Below, piece after piece: positions 24,289 to 32,588 of a stretch of 64,000 nucleotides of DNA. Every line of letters starts with the position of its first letter. Within the stretch, counting starts at the first letter, position 1. This stretch comes from Embleya sp040629175 (GTDB lineage Bacteria > Actinomycetota > Actinomycetes > Streptomycetales > Streptomycetaceae): assembly GCF_040629175.1 (NCBI RefSeq), contig NZ_JBEXUX010000020.1, forward strand, positions 1-64,000, read 5' to 3'. The position numbers were made by a program, and so were the translations under genes. Below the pieces are notes generated by a model. It was given only the letters and a program-made list of their open reading frames with translations, was not told the DNA's origin and made no database searches.

Positions 24289-27134
24289 CGGATCCGGACC
24301 CGGTCGTCGGCGGGCACGCGGTGGTCGGCGGGCGGGCCGAGCCCGGCGCGGCGGAACTCGACTTCCTGCGCCGGTTGGCGGTGGACGATCCGCTGCTGTA
24401 CACGCTCGCCCAAGCCCTGTGTCTGGCTCCGCACGCCACGACGGCGTTCGTCCGGCGGGCCCGGCTGGAGTTCGTCCCGGCCAGTGCGGCCGGGCTGGAG
24501 GCGGACCTGTGGTTCTCGCCGCTGGTCGAGTCCGCCGACGCGCGGGCGGTCGTGCTCGATCCGTTGTATGCGGCGGGTTTGCGGCACGAGTTGGTTCGGG
24601 ACCCGGTGCGCCGACGGGCGGTCCACGCTCTGACGGAGGAAATGCAGCGGCACGCGCCCGAGTTGGTGCGGCGCTATACGCGGTTGGCGCTGGCGGACGC
24701 CGGTGGGCCGGACGCGGAGGGGGTTGTGGACGCGGAACTGGCCGGGTTCGCGGCGGCCCTGGCGGTCGATGCCGGCGATGACGACGCGGCCGAGGATCTG
24801 TCCCGCTGGCTGGTGCACTTCCTGCCCCGGCTGCCCGGAGTGCTCGCGACCGACGCGCTCGCCCGTACGCTGCTGATCTCGGCGGCGACCCGGCTGGCCG
24901 TCGACCTGCCGCAGTGGGTGCTCGACCGGCACGGCCCGGCCGGCGTCGCGGCGGCTCGGGCGGCGGTGCGCGGCCATACGGAGCTGGGCGTATGGCTCGA
25001 CGACAACGGGCTGACCCTCAGCCGCCCACCGGCGCCGGGCGCGCGGGTGCTCGAAGTGCCGGGTGGGGATCGGGTGTGGGTGGAGTTGGCCGGGGCGGGG
25101 GCAGCCGGTGCGGGTGGGTACGCGGTGGAGGTGGGTGCGGCCGAGACGGTGCGGGTGGCGGTCGCGGTGTTCGCCGAGTTGGTCGACGAGGCGTACTCCA
25201 CTCGGCCGCAGCCCGGGTCTGTTGCGCAACTACGCAGCGTCGAGGTGGTGTTCGGCGGCTCGGCAGCGCTCGCGGACGGCGGTCTGCGGGCGGTGCTGCG
25301 GCGCGTCGGAAACGACACGGACCTGCTGATCTTCGGCAATGCGACGCCGGTCACCGTGGGGTTGATCGGCACCCCGGAACTGCTGCGGGTCGACCACGCG
25401 ACCGGCACGGTACTCCTGAGCTCCCACGGGGATTTGGTGGTGGTCGGCTATAGCGGAGCCGAGGTCTCGAGGGTGTCCGGCCTGGGAAGAATTCACGACG
25501 CGGTGGTGGTCCCACCGCGGAGGACGGGCCGTCGGCCGGAGGTGATCCTGGCCAACGAACGCGGGATCTGGGCCGTTCGTCCGGATGCCCCGTCCGAACC
25601 ACCGAGGATCCTGTCCCGATCGACCGGGCCGAACCCTCGGCTCTGGGCACCGGCGCAGTCGTCGCAAGTCGTGGTCGCGTTCGCCGACGGGCACCTGGAG
25701 TTCGTCCACGTCGACGGCGGTTCGCCCATGCACGACTCGGGAACCGAACAGCGCCCCATCACGGCCCTGTCCGGAGGGGTGGCCGGCTACCCCCTCGTGT
25801 TCGCCAGGCCGGGGCCGGAGTTGGTCGTGAGCCTGACGTCCGCATCCAGCTACGCCATTCGGGGACCCGAGCTGTCTCGGGAGATTCGTTCACTCGCGGC
25901 ACATCCCGACGGACGCTCGGGTTTGGCCGTGGACGTGTCCGGGCGGCTGCTCAAGTGGAGCAGTGAGCCGGCCCCCGATCGTCTACAGGAGCGGCGACTG
26001 CCGTTCTCGGCAGTACATGTCTCCGCGCCGAGCCCCTTCGCATTCGGCATCATCGGGCGGGGTGGCCCGGTCGAGCTGAGGGCCCAGGACGGCCGCACCT
26101 TCCTGCTGACGCCTCGTCGAACGGTCGACGCGAAGAGGGACTGGCTGCGGGACACCCTGGTGGGCACGATGCCCATGGACCTGACGCAGGACGACCTGGA
26201 GACGGCTCGGCGGTTCGGGATCGGCTGTGTGTGCCTGCCCTTCGCTCCCGACGGTGTGGTCGGTTCGACGGCACCCGCCTTGTTTCGGGCTGCCCGGGCG
26301 GCCGGGATCAGAGTCCTGGCCGATGTGGTCGTCGGCCCCGATGAGGTCGATACTCCCCGATTGTTGCGGTACTGCGCGGAGTTGCTCGCGGCCGGAGCCG
26401 CAGGGGCGCGGGTGTTGGTGCCGGAGCGTGGGCCTGCGGGAAGCGCCGCCGGGTCGATTCCGGTGCCCTCGGCGGGGTTTCTCGGCGGGTTGCGGACGCT
26501 GGTCGACGACCACCCGGGACAGGTCCTCGTGCTCGACCACGGTGCGTGGAGCGGGAGCGACCGGGGAATCGCCGAGGGCGTGTGTGACCTGGTGCTCGCG
26601 GGCGAGACGCGCCCGTGGCGATGGGCGGGCAGGTCGGGTGGGGCGGTGGAACCGAACCAGGCCCGGAACTGGCGCGTTTCGCTCGCCGGGTCCGTCGACG
26701 GCGACCCGGCGTCCGCCATGGCGATCGCCTCGGCCACGCTGGCACTACCGGGACTTCGAGCCGTGGCCGAGGTGCCGTCCGGACTCCCGCCGGATCGCCT
26801 TGCGGCGTTGTTGCGGGCTCGCCGGGGAGAGCGCGCGCTCACCCGTGGCAGCGCGATCCGATTGCCGTCGATCCATGCGGACGTGGTCGCGCTTCTGCGC
26901 CGGTACAAGGAGGAGTACGTGCTCTGCGCCGCCAACCTCGGGCCGGACGGGCGAGTGATCGCGCTGACCACGCCCTCGGTACCGGCGGGCCGGTTGGTGG
27001 ATCTGCTGGATGTCGCCGCGCCGCACCAGGAGCGGACCCGCAGCGGCGGCCCCACGTTGCTCACCCTCGCCCCCTACGAATACCGGTGGTTCCGCGTGCT
27101 GACCACCGACGAGCTCTACGCGAGCCGCCCGTGA
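24285..27134 (+). CDS. Multidomain sensor-like protein: helical N-terminus, beta-propeller-like region, degenerate trehalose-synthase-like barrel
   Basis: 949 aa. The N-terminal part (about 1-250) is helical (FLRRLAVDDPLLYTLAQALC, RYTRLALADAGG), like the C-terminal half of SAV_2336-type proteins. About 318-600 consists of short strand repeats (LLIFGNATPVTVGLIG, GIWAVRPDAPSEPPRIL, VVVAFADGHLEFVHVDGG, DGRSGLAVDVSGRLLKW) resembling a six- or seven-bladed propeller. From about 612 the chain aligns by eye with GH13 trehalose synthases: DLTQDDLETARRFGIGCVCL, AARAAGIRVLADVVVGP, LRTLVDDHPGQVLVLD, AIASATLALPG, YVLCAANLGPDGR, TLLTLAPYEYRWFRV. The region I NH is GP and the acid/base Glu is missing, so catalysis is unlikely; sugar or glycan sensing is possible. 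Both ends overlap neighbours by GTGA. Confidence 0.8.
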   Translation: MTDPDPVVGGHAVVGGRAEPGAAELDFLRRLAVDDPLLYTLAQALCLAPHATTAFVRRARLEFVPASAAGLEADLWFSPLVESADARAVVLDPLYAAGLRHELVRDPVRRRAVHALTEEMQRHAPELVRRYTRLALADAGGPDAEGVVDAELAGFAAALAVDAGDDDAAEDLSRWLVHFLPRLPGVLATDALARTLLISAATRLAVDLPQWVLDRHGPAGVAAARAAVRGHTELGVWLDDNGLTLSRPPAPGARVLEVPGGDRVWVELAGAGAAGAGGYAVEVGAAETVRVAVAVFAELVDEAYSTRPQPGSVAQLRSVEVVFGGSAALADGGLRAVLRRVGNDTDLLIFGNATPVTVGLIGTPELLRVDHATGTVLLSSHGDLVVVGYSGAEVSRVSGLGRIHDAVVVPPRRTGRRPEVILANERGIWAVRPDAPSEPPRILSRSTGPNPRLWAPAQSSQVVVAFADGHLEFVHVDGGSPMHDSGTEQRPITALSGGVAGYPLVFARPGPELVVSLTSASSYAIRGPELSREIRSLAAHPDGRSGLAVDVSGRLLKWSSEPAPDRLQERRLPFSAVHVSAPSPFAFGIIGRGGPVELRAQDGRTFLLTPRRTVDAKRDWLRDTLVGTMPMDLTQDDLETARRFGIGCVCLPFAPDGVVGSTAPALFRAARAAGIRVLADVVVGPDEVDTPRLLRYCAELLAAGAAGARVLVPERGPAGSAAGSIPVPSAGFLGGLRTLVDDHPGQVLVLDHGAWSGSDRGIAEGVCDLVLAGETRPWRWAGRSGGAVEPNQARNWRVSLAGSVDGDPASAMAIASATLALPGLRAVAEVPSGLPPDRLAALLRARRGERALTRGSAIRLPSIHADVVALLRRYKEEYVLCAANLGPDGRVIALTTPSVPAGRLVDLLDVAAPHQERTRSGGPTLLTLAPYEYRWFRVLTTDELYASRP

Positions 27135-28474
27135 CGATCCATCACCTGCCCGACCCGCGCGGCGCCGTGCCGGTGTCGGCGCCGCGCCCGCGGATCTTCA
27201 TCAGCCACAGCACCCGGGCCAAGCCCGGACAGGTGTGCTGCCGGTGCCTGGACGCACGCGACGTCCTGGTCGAACAGTTGCGGGCGGCCGGCTTCGAGGC
27301 GGTGTACGACAAGGACTTCCTGCGCAGCGGTGACGCGTGGCAGCAGGAGATCGCGGTGGAACTGCACGGCAGCCAGGCCACCGTGCTGCTGCTCTCCCGG
27401 CACGCGCTGGATTCGGCGAACGTCGGCTACGAGGCGAGCATCGCGGACGGCAGGCGGCGGGCGGACACCCGGTATCGCTTCATCACGGTGAAGTTGCCGG
27501 ACGTACGGCGCGCGGATCTGGAGGCGAGTGCGCTCCGGGCGATCCACCTCGGTGAGGCGGACATGTGCGACTGGGCCGACGACGAGATCGCCGGCGGCCG
27601 GCTACCGGTCAAGCTGCATGCGGATCTGGCGCAGGTCCGGCTGTGGCACCTGGACCGTTCCTCGCCCACCCGGCACGCGGTGACGTACGCGCTGGGTGAG
27701 GCGTACGAGGACCGGTTACGGGCTGCGGCGGATCTGCTCGGGGTGCGCGAGCGGCTCGATCGCGAAGTGTTGCGGGAACGGTTGAGCGAGGCGCTGCTGA
27801 CCGAGCGCGCCGCGGCTCCTCGGCGCGAACCCGACCCGCTGGTACGGGCGTTGGGCGAGGTGTTGCCGGTGTTGCGGCCGGATCCGGCGGGCACGGTGGC
27901 CGACCTCAGCGTCGTGTACGCGCGGGTGCCCACGATCGCCGCCGCGCAGTTGGGCGAGTTGCGCACCCGCGCGGGCGGGCGGGTCGCCGTGCTCGCGGCG
28001 ACTCGGGGCGGGACCCTGCGGGCCTACCTGCTCCGGGCGAGCGGACACCCGCGTCCGTGGCCGCACCTGGAGGTCACGATGCCGGCCGGAGCCGGGGTGA
28101 CGGTGGGGTTGATCGCCGCGATCCGGGACCGGGTGGCCGGCTATCTGGACTACGACGGCTATCACGACCCGGAGTTGGAGGGCGAGGACGGTTTTCGGGA
28201 CGTGATCGAGGCGCACGCGCAGGAAACCGGGCCGATCGTGGTGGTCATCCGACATCTGCCGGATGCCACGTTGATCCGCGAACTGCGGTCGGCCTTCCCA
28301 CTGTTGTTGCTGCTGTTCGTCACCGACCGGGCGGGCGTGTGCGGTTCGATCGAGGTCACCGAACTGACACCGTTGACGCCGTCCGGTGAAGGAGAGTTGA
28401 AACGTACACACGGCCGGGCGATGCGCCTGGCCGGACACCCGGAACGATCGAACCCGCCCTGGAGGCCCGCGTGA
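27131..28474 (+). CDS. TIR-domain effector protein
   Basis: 447 aa. A TIR domain spans about residues 18-165: RIFISHSTRAKPG (box 1), FEAVYDKDFLRSGDAWQQEI, ATVLLLSRHALDSANVGYEA (the Glu of GYEA, about residue 100, is in the place of the catalytic Glu of NAD-cleaving TIRs) and YRFITVKLPDV. The middle is helical (YALGEAYEDRLRAAADLLG) and the C-terminal 180 residues contain strand-rich segments (ADLSVVYARVPTIAAAQLGE, GPIVVVIRHLPDATLIREL) of unknown family. Bacterial TIR domains typically hydrolyse NAD+ or make signalling nucleotides during phage defence; streptomycete TIR-like FxsC proteins are another possible relation. Overlaps both neighbours by GTGA, placing it as an effector of the operon. 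Confidence 0.85.
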   Translation: MTIHHLPDPRGAVPVSAPRPRIFISHSTRAKPGQVCCRCLDARDVLVEQLRAAGFEAVYDKDFLRSGDAWQQEIAVELHGSQATVLLLSRHALDSANVGYEASIADGRRRADTRYRFITVKLPDVRRADLEASALRAIHLGEADMCDWADDEIAGGRLPVKLHADLAQVRLWHLDRSSPTRHAVTYALGEAYEDRLRAAADLLGVRERLDREVLRERLSEALLTERAAAPRREPDPLVRALGEVLPVLRPDPAGTVADLSVVYARVPTIAAAQLGELRTRAGGRVAVLAATRGGTLRAYLLRASGHPRPWPHLEVTMPAGAGVTVGLIAAIRDRVAGYLDYDGYHDPELEGEDGFRDVIEAHAQETGPIVVVIRHLPDATLIRELRSAFPLLLLLFVTDRAGVCGSIEVTELTPLTPSGEGELKRTHGRAMRLAGHPERSNPPWRPA

Positions 28475-29376
28475 CCGTCGGTACGGATCCGGTGTTGGCC
28501 CAGACCTGGCGAGCCCAGCGCCGCTGGTCGCTCGCGGCCTCCGCGGCCAAGGCGTCGGTGCAGCGCTGGCGGCTGGTGCGACTCGTGCTCGGGGTGAGCG
28601 GCGCGATACTGGCCACGGCCGGCACGCAGGTGCACGGCGATCCGGGCAAGGTGTTGTCCCTGATCGGCGCGCTGGGTGTGGGATTGGTCCCGCTGGTGAC
28701 GTCGCTGCGGCTGCAGCCGGCCCGGATCGAGGCGTGGACGCGGTTGCGGTCGGTCGCCGAGGGCCTCAAGAGCGAGGTCTACCTCTACCTGACGTCGAGT
28801 GATCCGTACGGCGGCGGCGAGGCCCAGCGCCGGGCGGCCTTGTCCGCGCGTCGCGCCTCCTTCGAGGACGAGGCGAGCGAACTGCTGGCCGAACTGCCGC
28901 AGTTGGACCCGGCGATGGATCCGACGCCGCCGACCGTGTGCGATGTGGACGGCTATGTGCGCGAGCGGGTCGACGGCCAGGCGGACGGCTACTACCGCGA
29001 CCGGGTGGTGCGGATGCGGCGTGGCCTGGTCCGGATTCAGTTCGCCGAGTTCGTGTTGGCGCTGACCGGTATGGCGTTGGCGGTGGTGGCGGGCACGGCG
29101 GGCGGCGACCGGCTCGGGGCCTGGGTGCCGGTGGTCACCACGGTCTCGGCTTCGGTGATGCTCTACGGGTACGGCGTGCGGTACCAGGAGAATCTGATCT
29201 CGTTCGCCCGCACGGCCGAGCAGTTGCGCCGGCTGCGCGACGATCGCACGGCGCGGATGCCGCTGGATCCGGCCGAGGAGGCGCGTTTCGTCGAGCGATG
29301 CGAGAACGTCATCTCGATCGAGACCCAGGGGTGGATGGCCCGGGCCGCGCACGCGGATCCGGGACCGCCGCAGTGA
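28471..29376 (+). CDS. SLATT/DUF4231-family membrane protein
   Basis: 301 aa. Two pairs of membrane helices: about 35-80 (LVRLVLGVSGAILATAG and VLSLIGALGVGLVPLVTSL) and about 195-245 (FAEFVLALTGMALAVVAG and WVPVVTTVSASVMLYGYGV), separated by charged helical stretches (ARIEAWTRLRSVAEGLKSEV, DDRTARMPLDPAEEARFVER). This matches the SLATT superfamily (DUF4231), two-helix membrane proteins thought to form pores or disturb the membrane when triggered, usually next to nucleotide-sensing or TIR genes. Last gene of the five-gene operon; GTG start within the TIR stop. A bidirectional hairpin follows at 29428. Confidence 0.85.
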   Translation: MTVGTDPVLAQTWRAQRRWSLAASAAKASVQRWRLVRLVLGVSGAILATAGTQVHGDPGKVLSLIGALGVGLVPLVTSLRLQPARIEAWTRLRSVAEGLKSEVYLYLTSSDPYGGGEAQRRAALSARRASFEDEASELLAELPQLDPAMDPTPPTVCDVDGYVRERVDGQADGYYRDRVVRMRRGLVRIQFAEFVLALTGMALAVVAGTAGGDRLGAWVPVVTTVSASVMLYGYGVRYQENLISFARTAEQLRRLRDDRTARMPLDPAEEARFVERCENVISIETQGWMARAAHADPGPPQ

Positions 29377-29427
29377 GCTCGCCACCGGGACCGGGGGCGA
29401 CGCGCGTCGGATGGTGAGCGGCGGCCG

Positions 29428-29455
29428 GCGCCCGGGATGAGGCGGAACCGGGCGC
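29428..29455. terminator. Hairpin between convergent SLATT and terpene synthase genes
   Basis: GCGCCCGG pairs with CCGGGCGC (8 bp, 12-nt loop). It lies in the 100-bp gap between the SLATT stop at 29376 and the terpene synthase stop at 29477, so it can end transcription from either side. No U-tract. Confidence 0.5.
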
Positions 29456-29476
29456 GCGGGTACGGCCGTTGAGACC

Positions 29477-30562
29477 CTAGCGAGTGCGCAGGTGCACGGT
29501 CGCCGGGTGTTGCGCGTCCTCCGCGTAGCCGTGTGCGGGTTCGTCCGGGGGCGCGTCCGGTGCGGTGTAGGGGCCGGAGCGCAGGCCCCAGTCGTAGTAG
29601 CCGCGGATCCAGTTGCGCATGCCCTCGACGCTCATCTCCACGGCCGTGCGTTCGGTCGTGCCCAGGCCGAGTTCGCCGCAGATCTGGGGCATGTACGCCT
29701 GGAGGGTCATGAAGGTGTCGAGTTGTTCGTACGTCATCCTGGTCGCCTCGCGCAGCGCGGTGTCGTACGAGCAGTCGAGGCGAGCGCGCAGGACCACGAC
29801 CAGGTTGTGCGAGGCGACCCGGCGGCCCTGACGGCCCGGCGACTGGATGTCGTTGATGTACGCGATGGTGTCGGTGGCGGCCTCGCGCAGTCGGCGCATC
29901 AGCGGGTGCGCCTGGATCTGGGCGGGCACTTCGAATCTGCGGCTGCGTTCGATCGCGTCGAGGGAGTGCGGGATGCCGGCGGTGTTGCGGCGCATCACGC
30001 GGTAGCTGTCCAACGCGGGGACGGTGGGCGAGGCGCTCAGCCGCAGTTCGGAGGCGTGCGAGGCGAGGAACCGGGCCCAGTTGGCCGCGAAGCGGTTCTG
30101 CCAGGTCACCGAGGTGCCGTCGGACATCGAGGCCCAGACCTCGGACCAGGCCAGGGTGATCGGGGAGACCAGATCGGGCGGGGTGCCGGGTTCGCGGAAC
30201 GGGATGGTGATCAGTTCGCGGGCGATCTCCGCCACCCGGTCCGGGCGTTCGGGGGCCGCGTCCGGATCGTCGTCGCCGTCGTCGTCGCAGTCGTCGTCGA
30301 TGAGGAAGGCCAGCGAGAACCAGTTCATCAGCATGTACTGGTCGTCGGCCGACGCGTGCGGGTAGGTGCGGCCGACCGCCTCCGGCAGGTCCCAGGAGGT
30401 GTATTGGCGCAGACCCGCGTCGGTGCGGATCAGGCCGCGCGCGCGGACCCAGTCGAGATGGCGGCTCCGGGCCTGGTCCAGGTACGGACTGATCGGGGCC
30501 TCGAACGGTATCGAGAACAGCACATCCTGCGGCACCTGGTCTCCCACCCGTTGCGTGATCAT
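29477..30562 (-). CDS. Class I terpene synthase
   Basis: 361 aa. The Asp-rich first metal motif is FLIDDDCDDDGDDD near residue 85, followed by the typical upstream and downstream helices; the pyrophosphate sensor Arg is probable in ERSRRFEVP. The second metal motif, normally ND(L/I)xSxx(R/K)E, reads NDIQSPGRQ near 238, with Gln replacing the terminal Glu. The C-terminal Arg-Tyr pair is also not clear (LRSGPYTAP). Such enzymes ionise and cyclise geranyl, farnesyl or geranylgeranyl diphosphate; the product cannot be told. ATG 30562 is used; the open frame before it is basic low complexity. The flavin monooxygenase upstream on the same strand may act on the product. Confidence 0.85.
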   Translation of the reverse strand: MITQRVGDQVPQDVLFSIPFEAPISPYLDQARSRHLDWVRARGLIRTDAGLRQYTSWDLPEAVGRTYPHASADDQYMLMNWFSLAFLIDDDCDDDGDDDPDAAPERPDRVAEIARELITIPFREPGTPPDLVSPITLAWSEVWASMSDGTSVTWQNRFAANWARFLASHASELRLSASPTVPALDSYRVMRRNTAGIPHSLDAIERSRRFEVPAQIQAHPLMRRLREAATDTIAYINDIQSPGRQGRRVASHNLVVVLRARLDCSYDTALREATRMTYEQLDTFMTLQAYMPQICGELGLGTTERTAVEMSVEGMRNWIRGYYDWGLRSGPYTAPDAPPDEPAHGYAEDAQHPATVHLRTR

Positions 30563-30660
30563 TGTTATGCCGCATCGGCGTCGCCGGCGCAAGATCCTTT
30601 GCAGGTGCGGAGAGTGACGTCGACGGGCGCTTCGACACGTACGGTGATGCATTTTCTACG

Positions 30661-30708
30661 GCCACGTGCGGTGAATCGTGTGCGGCCACGTGCGGTGAAT
30701 CGTGTGCG
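30661..30708. repeat. Perfect tandem duplication of 24 bp in the terpene synthase leader
   Basis: Two identical 24-bp units, each beginning GCCACGTGCGGTGAATCG, lie back to back (30661-30684, 30685-30708). The flank to about 30860 is rich in GTG and TGT and has a near-tandem GAGCGTGTGGTGCC pair near 30819-30850. All this sits in the 357-bp gap between the flavin monooxygenase stop and the terpene synthase start. Apart from these repeats I see no gene there. CACGTG cores in each copy could be operator sites or simple slippage products. Confidence 0.75.
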
Positions 30709-30919
30709 GGTGCGTGCTGGTGGTGCGTGTGGTGTTGTGCGTACGCGGTGCCGAGTATCGGTGTTGCGTATGCCGTGCCGTGTATCGGTGCTGTGTCTGC
30801 GGTGTTGCTTGTGGGGCCGAGCGTGTGGTGCCCGAGCGTGTGGTGCCGAGCGGTGGGGCTGCGTGTGCGTGTGCGGGCCGTGTGGCGCTGTGCGCACGGG
30901 ACTTGCGGTCCGGCCCGAG

Positions 30920-32125
30920 TCAGGCCGCGAGGTGAGCGGTGCTCTTGGTGGAGAGCAGTGCTTTCAGGTCGTGCACGGCGGCACGGCCGGCCCGGTTGGC
31001 ACCGATCGTGCTCGCCGAAGGACCGTACCCCACAAGGTGGATGCGCGGGTCACGCGCGGTATGTGTACCCTCCATGCGAATGCCGCCGCCGGGCTCGCGC
31101 AGGTCCAGCGGCGCCAAGTGCCTGAGCGCCGCCCGGAATCCGGTCGCCCACAGGATGGCGTCGGCGTGTACCGAGGAACCGTCGGCCCACGCGACACCGG
31201 CAGCGGTGATGCGATCGAAGATCGGCAGTCGCGTCAGCACGCCGTGCTCGCGCGCGGCGCGCACCGCGGCCGTCGGCGGCAACCCGGTTACCGCCACCAC
31301 GCTCTCCGGCGGCAGCCCCGCCCGAACCCGCTCCTCCACCCGGGCGACCGCGGAGCGCCCGACCTCGGCGCTGAACTCGCCGTCCCGGAACACCGGCGGC
31401 CGGCGGGTGACCCACGTGGTCGTGCCGACCTCGGCGATCTCGGCGAGCGCGTGGATGGCGGACGTACCTCCGCCCACCACGACCACGTGTTGCCCAGCGA
31501 ACTCGGCCGGTCCGCGATAGTCCGCGGTGTGCAACTGCCGGCCGCGGAACTCGGCGGCGCCGGGGTAGAAGGGGACGAACGGGTGGCGCCATGTCCCGGT
31601 CGCGTTGATCAGCGCGCGGGCGGTCCAGGTGCCCCGGTCGGTCTCGACGAGCAGAAGGTCGGCGCCGGCTCGGTCGGCGGGGGAGGCCGCCTCCGGCGAC
31701 GCGCCTCCGGGCGACGCGCCGTTGGTCGACCCGCCCCGCGTCGAGCGCACGGCCGTCACCGTGACCGGCCGCACGATGTCCAGGTCGAAGGCGCGCTCGT
31801 AGGTCGCGAAGTACTCCGGCAGCGCCTCGAACGCGGGCCGCGCCGGATCGATCTCCGGGACCGGCAGGCCCGGCAGCTCGTGGATCCCGTGCACGGCCTC
31901 CATCAACAACGTGGGCCACCGGTGCCGCCAGGCCCCGCCCGGCCCGTCGTCGGCGTCCAGTACGACGAAGGACAGGCCGGAGCGGCGCAGATGGTAGGCC
32001 GCGGACAGGCCCGCCTGGCCGGCGCCGATCACCACGACGTCCAGGACGCCCGGGTGCCTCGGCGCGTCGGTGGGCCGCCGCGCGGCGGAGGTGGAGGTCG
32101 CCGTCGTACTCGCCGTTTCCGTCAC
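30920..32125 (-). CDS. FAD-dependent monooxygenase / NAD(P)-dependent oxidoreductase
   Basis: 401 aa. Two Rossmann dinucleotide motifs are seen: VVVIGAGQAGLSAAYHLRRS (FAD, near residue 30) and HVVVVGGGTSAIHALAEIAE (NADPH, middle). ATGTWRHPFVPFYPG and ILWATGFRAALRHLAPLDL are typical of FMO/CzcO-like flavin monooxygenases. The reaction is likely oxygenation of a small lipophilic substrate. Between the domains a Ser/Ala/Gly/Pro repeat (NGASPGGASPEAASP, about 140-155) looks like slippage-born insertion. GTG 32125 is chosen because the Rossmann fold starts about 28 residues later; longer versions are unlikely. Same strand and upstream of the terpene synthase, suggesting a small isoprenoid pathway, by inference. 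Confidence 0.88.
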   Translation of the reverse strand: MTETASTTATSTSAARRPTDAPRHPGVLDVVVIGAGQAGLSAAYHLRRSGLSFVVLDADDGPGGAWRHRWPTLLMEAVHGIHELPGLPVPEIDPARPAFEALPEYFATYERAFDLDIVRPVTVTAVRSTRGGSTNGASPGGASPEAASPADRAGADLLLVETDRGTWTARALINATGTWRHPFVPFYPGAAEFRGRQLHTADYRGPAEFAGQHVVVVGGGTSAIHALAEIAEVGTTTWVTRRPPVFRDGEFSAEVGRSAVARVEERVRAGLPPESVVAVTGLPPTAAVRAAREHGVLTRLPIFDRITAAGVAWADGSSVHADAILWATGFRAALRHLAPLDLREPGGGIRMEGTHTARDPRIHLVGYGPSASTIGANRAGRAAVHDLKALLSTKSTAHLAA

Positions 32126-32163
32126 ACGAGCCAGAACAGGTGGGCCCGGGAGATGCTTCCCGG

Positions 32164-32517
32164 TCAGCCCGTGGCGTCGACCACGGTCGTGATCCCGATG
32201 AGCTGACCGGCCACGGTGACCAGACCGAGCCACTGCCGCACGCCGCGCAGCCCGGCCTTCTCGGACAGCGCCATGGACACCGTGGCCAGGAAGAGCGCGA
32301 GCAGGCTCGTGCCGAACGCCACCAGCGACGCGTCCGCCGGGCCGACCGCCGGTTCCCGACAGCCCCACCGCTCCAGGCATTCGCCGGTGGCATTCCAATA
32401 GCCGGCGAGCACGAGCGTGGAGTCCACCAGGATCAATACGACCGTGCCGACGAACAGCACCCAGCCCCACATGAGCGCCCGAAGCCCGGGTCCGGCCGCC
32501 TCGTCGTGCCCGCTCAC
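32164..32517 (-). CDS. Small four-helix membrane protein, unknown
   Basis: 117 aa. Hydrophobic helices at about 14-38 (LMWGWVLFVGTVVLILVDST), 63-85 (ASLVAFGTSLLALFLATVSM) and 95-115 (WLGLVTVAGQLIGITTVVDA), with two Cys in the outside loop (ATGECLERWGCREPA) that could form a disulfide. No family recognised. GTG start; 38 bp upstream of the flavin monooxygenase start, so it may be cotranscribed with it. The frame continues open upstream but only as an antisense shadow of the neighbouring gene. Confidence 0.6.
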   Translation of the reverse strand: MSGHDEAAGPGLRALMWGWVLFVGTVVLILVDSTLVLAGYWNATGECLERWGCREPAVGPADASLVAFGTSLLALFLATVSMALSEKAGLRGVRQWLGLVTVAGQLIGITTVVDATG

Positions 32518-32588
32518 CCGCGCAAGCCCCTTCCACCGACCCCGCTCCGGATCCACTCGTGCCCGACGCGCATACCCGGACGTGTGCC

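Noticed and set aside
30562..31125. A plus-strand frame rich in Cys with two CGESC-like repeats, looking like a Cys-rich peptide gene
   Set aside because: The repeats are simply the 24-bp tandem duplication read in frame, and the second half is antisense to the flavin monooxygenase gene. No ribosome binding site.
7959..32125. P450, terpene synthase and flavin monooxygenase as one biosynthetic cluster
   Set aside because: The P450 is 20 kb away from the terpene synthase and separated by the complete tad and MoxR operons, so only the terpene synthase and monooxygenase are plausibly linked.
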